Assembly (NCBI RefSeq): GCF_003946605.1 | Contig: NZ_RHOQ01000003.1 | Coordinates: 248,001-312,000, forward strand | Direction of reading: 5' to 3' | DNA: 64,000 nt | Source: Companilactobacillus baiquanensis | GTDB taxonomy: Bacteria; Bacillota; Bacilli; Lactobacillales; Lactobacillaceae | Shown: in pieces, positions 61,016 through 64,000 of the stretch | Layout of the letters: each line of letters opens with the position of its first letter | Position numbering within the stretch: position 1 is the stretch's first letter | Notes under the pieces: model-generated | What the model saw: only the letters and a program-made list of their open reading frames with translations | What the model was told of the DNA's origin: nothing | The model's database searches: none | Program-made: the position numbers and the translations under genes

Positions 61016-62310
61016 TGCTTAAAACTATCAGAGATGCTCTAAAGGTTAAAGAAATCCGTCAAAAGATTCTCTTTACCTTGTTGTTACTTGTTATCTATCG
61101 TTTGGGATCGCAAATCACAGTACCTGGTGTCAATGCTTCGGCAATGGACAAGGTTAGTTCTTCAGGGTTAGTTCCCCTATTGGATACTGTTACTGGTGGT
61201 GGTCTTGCAAATTATTCTATTTTCTCAATGGGTGTTTCACCATTCATCACCGCACAAATTGTTGTTCAACTTTTACAAATGGACATTGTTCCAAAATTTG
61301 TTGAGTGGAGTAAACAAGGTGAGGTTGGTCGTAGAAAACTAAATCAAGTAACGAGATATTTGACGATTGTTTTAGGTTTTGTTCAATCAATCGGAATTAC
61401 TGCTGGTTTTAATCAACTTAGTGGTTTAGGACTTGTTAAATCTCCTAATATTCAGGCATTTATTACTATCGGTGTTATTTTAACCGGTGGTACAATGCTT
61501 CTTACTTGGATTGGTGAACAAATCACCGATAAAGGCTTAGGTAACGGTGTTTCAGTTATTATCTTCGCTGGTATTATTGCTAGATTCCCTAATGGAGTTT
61601 ATCAAATTTACCGTGATAACGTAATCAACGCAAGCTCCGCTGACCTAGGTAAGAATATTGCATTCATGGTTGGATTGGTAATAGCTGTTCTGGTCGTTGT
61701 TCAATTTGTTACATATGTACAACAAGCTAACAGAAGAGTTCCAATTCAATACACAAGACGTGCAGCCGGAAGTGGTAGTGAAAGTTTTCTACCATTAAAG
61801 GTTAATGTTGCTGGTGTTATTCCCGTTATCTTTGCTAGTTCATTTATTGTAACTCCTCAAACAATTTTGATGGCGTTCCAAGCAAATCATAGTGAAGATA
61901 GCTGGTATCAAGTGTTAACAAATATATTCAGTATGCAGACAACAACAGGATCATTACTATACACATTGCTGATCGTGTTATTCACGTTCTTCTACGCATT
62001 TGTTCAAGTAAATCCTGAAAAACTTGCAGAAAACCTACAGAAACAAGGCGCTTATATTCCAGGTGTTTGGCCTGGTAACGAGACGATCAAGTTTATGTCC
62101 GGAATTTTGATGAGATTGTCTACTGTTGGTTCAGTATTCTTAGGATTAGTTTCACTACTTCCATTACTTGCCGCAAATATCTTCGGCTTACCTCAATCTA
62201 TCGGATTGGGTGGTACAAGTCTTTTGATTATTGTTGGTGTTGCATTGGAAATGGATCGTCAATTAAGAGGTCTATTAATGAAACGTGAATACGTTGGTTT
62301 TATTAGATAA
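61015..62310 (+). CDS. secY: Preprotein translocase subunit SecY
   Basis: 431-residue channel of the Sec translocon with ten hydrophobic segments. Conserved parts include [21 protein letters not shown], the cytoplasmic loop [11 protein letters not shown], and the C-terminal loop before [15 protein letters not shown]. Coupled to rplO (TAATG); adk follows after 14 bases. Confidence 0.98.
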   Translation: MLKTIRDALKVKEIRQKILFTLLLLVIYRLGSQITVPGVNASAMDKVSSSGLVPLLDTVTGGGLANYSIFSMGVSPFITAQIVVQLLQMDIVPKFVEWSKQGEVGRRKLNQVTRYLTIVLGFVQSIGITAGFNQLSGLGLVKSPNIQAFITIGVILTGGTMLLTWIGEQITDKGLGNGVSVIIFAGIIARFPNGVYQIYRDNVINASSADLGKNIAFMVGLVIAVLVVVQFVTYVQQANRRVPIQYTRRAAGSGSESFLPLKVNVAGVIPVIFASSFIVTPQTILMAFQANHSEDSWYQVLTNIFSMQTTTGSLLYTLLIVLFTFFYAFVQVNPEKLAENLQKQGAYIPGVWPGNETIKFMSGILMRLSTVGSVFLGLVSLLPLLAANIFGLPQSIGLGGTSLLIIVGVALEMDRQLRGLLMKREYVGFIR

Positions 62311-62324
62311 TAGGAGATGTGACA

Positions 62325-62978
62325 ATGAATATCGTATTGATGGGTTTACCCGGAGCTGGTAAAGGTACTCAAGCTGAAAAAATTGTTGAAGATTTTAATG
62401 TAGTCCATATTTCTACTGGTGATATGTTTAGACAAGCTATGGCTGATGAAACCGAAGTTGGTCTAAAAGCCAAAAGTTTTATGGATAAAGGCGAGTTGGT
62501 TCCTGACGACGTTACCGAAGCTATTGTTGAAGAGCGTTTGGCTAAAGATGACGTTCAAAAGAATGGATATATGCTTGATGGATTTCCGAGAACTCTTGAA
62601 CAGGCAAATGCTTTACAGACAATTGCAAAGAATGTAAACAAACCAATAGATGCTGTCATCTATATTGATGTAAAGCCTGAGTCATTAGTAGATCGTTTAT
62701 CTGGAAGATATATTTGTTCTAAATGTGGAGCAACTTATCATAAGATTTATAATCCTACAAAGGTTGAAGGAACATGTGACGTCTGTGGCGGACATGATTT
62801 CTATCAACGTGATGATGATAAACCAGAAACTGTAAAGAATAGATTAAAAGTTAATATTGAAATGAATACACCATTAATTGATTTTTATGATAAGTTAAAC
62901 TTGTTATATAAGATCAATGGTGAACAAGAAATAGATGAAGTTTATAACGAAGTAAAGAAAGTTTTACAAAGTCTGTAA
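62325..62978 (+). CDS. adk: Adenylate kinase
   Basis: 217-residue kinase equilibrating ATP+AMP with 2 ADP. P-loop [16 protein letters not shown]-binding [12 protein letters not shown] and [11 protein letters not shown] long LID with four zinc cysteines (CSKCGATYH...CDVCGG) is the Gram-positive type. The ATG at 62325 is 8 bases after TAGGAG; a GTG two codons earlier is too close to it. Its stop lies within a terminator hairpin. Confidence 0.97.
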   Translation: MNIVLMGLPGAGKGTQAEKIVEDFNVVHISTGDMFRQAMADETEVGLKAKSFMDKGELVPDDVTEAIVEERLAKDDVQKNGYMLDGFPRTLEQANALQTIAKNVNKPIDAVIYIDVKPESLVDRLSGRYICSKCGATYHKIYNPTKVEGTCDVCGGHDFYQRDDDKPETVKNRLKVNIEMNTPLIDFYDKLNLLYKINGEQEIDEVYNEVKKVLQSL

Positions 62979-62986
62979 AACTTTTT
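62961..62986 (+). terminator. Terminator overlapping the adk stop
   Basis: GTTTTACA-AAGTC-TGTAAAAC followed by TTTTT. The stem includes the last codons and stop of adk, so translation and termination compete. Confidence 0.7.
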
Positions 62987-62997
62987 ACTTTGAATTG

Positions 62998-63026
62998 TTT
63001 ACATAACTAAAAAATTATTGTATAAT
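62998..63026 (+). promoter_or_regulatory. Promoter of infA-rpmJ-rpsM-rpsK
   Basis: TTTACA (62998-63003), 17 bp, TATAAT (63021-63026). It restarts transcription between adk and infA. Confidence 0.75.
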
Positions 63027-63073
63027 TTCGCGGTATATGCAGGCGAATTTCATCCCGATGGAGGTTAATGTCT

Positions 63074-63292
63074 TTGGCAAAAGAAGATGTCATTGAAGTA
63101 GAAGGTACAATTTCAGAAACATTGCCTAATGCAATGTTTAAGGTAAAACTTGAAAATGGGGCAACAGTATTGGCTCATGTGTCAGGTAAAATCCGTATGC
63201 ACTATATCAGAATTTTGCCCGGTGACAAGGTTACCGTGGAATTATCCCCTTATGATTTAACCAAGGGAAGAATTACATATAGATACAGATAA
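63074..63292 (+). CDS. infA: Translation initiation factor IF-1
   Basis: 72-residue OB-fold factor ([24 protein letters not shown]). The TTG at 63074 is preferred. It sits 8 bases after GGAGGT and gives the family's usual MAKED start and 72-residue length. An ATG at 63068 is only 2 bases from the site. Confidence 0.93.
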   Translation: MAKEDVIEVEGTISETLPNAMFKVKLENGATVLAHVSGKIRMHYIRILPGDKVTVELSPYDLTKGRITYRYR

Positions 63293-63323
63293 TAATTTAT
63301 TTTAATGGAATGGAGGTTCCAAC

Positions 63324-63440
63324 ATGAAAGTAAGACCATCCGTTAAACCTATGTGTGAGCATTGTAAGGTAATCAAAAGACGTGGACGCGTCATGGTTAT
63401 TTGCTCTGCAGATCCAAAACACAAACAAAGACAAGGATAA
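63324..63440 (+). CDS. rpmJ: 50S ribosomal protein L36
   Basis: 38-residue zinc-ribbon protein ([20 protein letters not shown], then [18 protein letters not shown]). The zinc ligands C11, C14, C27 and H33 are present. GGAGGT precedes the ATG. The usual place between infA and rpsM. Confidence 0.97.
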   Translation: MKVRPSVKPMCEHCKVIKRRGRVMVICSADPKHKQRQG

Positions 63441-63461
63441 TAAATATAGGAGGTGCAATTA

Positions 63462-63827
63462 ATGGCTCGTATAGCAGGTGTAGATTTACCTCGTGATAAG
63501 AGAATCGTTATTGCCTTAACATACATTTTTGGTATTGGTAATACAACAGCTCAAAAAATACTTAAAGACGCCGGCGTTTCCGAAGACGTTCGTACAAGAG
63601 ATTTAACTCCTGATCAAGAAGATAAGATTCGTGCAGAAGTTGACAAGGTACGTGTTGAAGGTGACTTACGTCGTGAAGTAAGTATGAATATCAAGAGACT
63701 ACAAGAAATTGGCTCATATCGTGGTATGAGACACAGACGTGGATTGCCCGTTAGAGGTCAAAACACAAAGAATAATGCAAGAACTCGTAAGGGTAAGAAA
63801 GTATCTATTGCTGGTAAGAAGAAGTAA
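63462..63827 (+). CDS. rpsM: 30S ribosomal protein S13
   Basis: 121-residue 30S head protein contacting tRNA ([41 protein letters not shown]). The ATG at 63462 follows AGGAGGTG; an in-frame GTG at 63453 is part of the ribosome site. Confidence 0.97.
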   Translation: MARIAGVDLPRDKRIVIALTYIFGIGNTTAQKILKDAGVSEDVRTRDLTPDQEDKIRAEVDKVRVEGDLRREVSMNIKRLQEIGSYRGMRHRRGLPVRGQNTKNNARTRKGKKVSIAGKKK

Positions 63828-63849
63828 TTATAAGATAGGAGGTTAATTC

Positions 63850-64000
63850 ATGGCACAAAACAAAGGTCGTAAACGCCGTACTAAGAAGCATATTGAGTCC
63901 GGAGTTGCACATATCCACTCTACATTCAATAACACACTAGTTATGATCACTGATGTTAACGGAAACGCTGTTTCATGGTCATCAGCTGGTGCATTAGGAT
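63850..64000 (+). CDS. rpsK: 30S ribosomal protein S11, 5' part
   Basis: First 50 codons of S11 ([20 protein letters not shown], then [30 protein letters not shown]). It is cut by the window end. AGGAGG lies upstream. It continues the alpha operon after rpsM. Confidence 0.95.
   Translation, partial: MAQNKGRKRRTKKHIESGVAHIHSTFNNTLVMITDVNGNAVSWSSAGALG

Overview
The window is a low-GC Lactobacillales-type chromosome segment, most likely Lactobacillaceae; I cannot fix the genus. The evidence is the housekeeping order (murF-cshA-acpS-alr; L-ldh; pth-mfd-yabM-rqcP-divIC-yabR-tilS-hpt-ftsH-hslO-dusB-lysS; tRNAs; clpC-rpoB-rpoC; comC; rpsL-rpsG-fusA; S10-spc operons), strong AGGAGG ribosome binding sites, many TTG/GTG starts and short U-tailed terminators.

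The distinctive part is 3.9-18.3 kb, between alr and a CBS-domain gene/ldh. It holds a complete selenocysteine-dependent D-proline reductase (Stickland) locus. A minus-strand tRNA-Sec(UCA) faces a plus-strand cluster: prdC, prdA, a CBO2463/CBO2479-type small gene, prdB, prdD, prdE, prdF, a TSUP membrane permease, selD, yedF, a DUF3343 (Se/S carrier-like) gene, selB, an EF2568-type cysteine desulfurase and selA, ending at a strong terminator. Two of these genes are interrupted by in-frame UGA codons that should be read as selenocysteine: prdC (CQDU) and prdB (UGTC). Each UGA is followed by a candidate bacterial SECIS hairpin. PrdF would turn L-proline into D-proline. PrdA (pyruvoyl) and PrdB (Sec) would reduce it to 5-aminovalerate, with PrdC feeding electrons, giving an NADH sink beside L-lactate dehydrogenase. 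SelD, SelA, SelB, tRNA-Sec and the Se-handling genes are the decoding machinery this enzyme needs, so the block can work almost autonomously. No transcription regulator (such as PrdR) lies in the block.

18.3-20.1 kb carries a CBS-domain protein and L-ldh on the minus strand. 20.2-34.8 kb is the conserved pth-to-lysS block (tRNA recycling, transcription-coupled repair, division, proteostasis, tRNA modification and charging). 34.9-35.4 kb is a five-tRNA cluster (Val, Leu, Thr, Gly, Pro) between two terminators. 35.6-45.7 kb is clpC, rpoB and rpoC, with a structured leader before rpoB. 45.8-47.2 kb has an esterase converging on a comC-type prepilin peptidase. 47.4-50.5 kb is the str operon. 50.5-51.7 kb is a minus-strand CPBP protease. 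52-64 kb is the S10-spc-alpha ribosomal super-operon with secY, adk, infA and rpmJ, cut off inside rpsK.

I saw no CRISPR array, insertion sequence, prophage or integrase.
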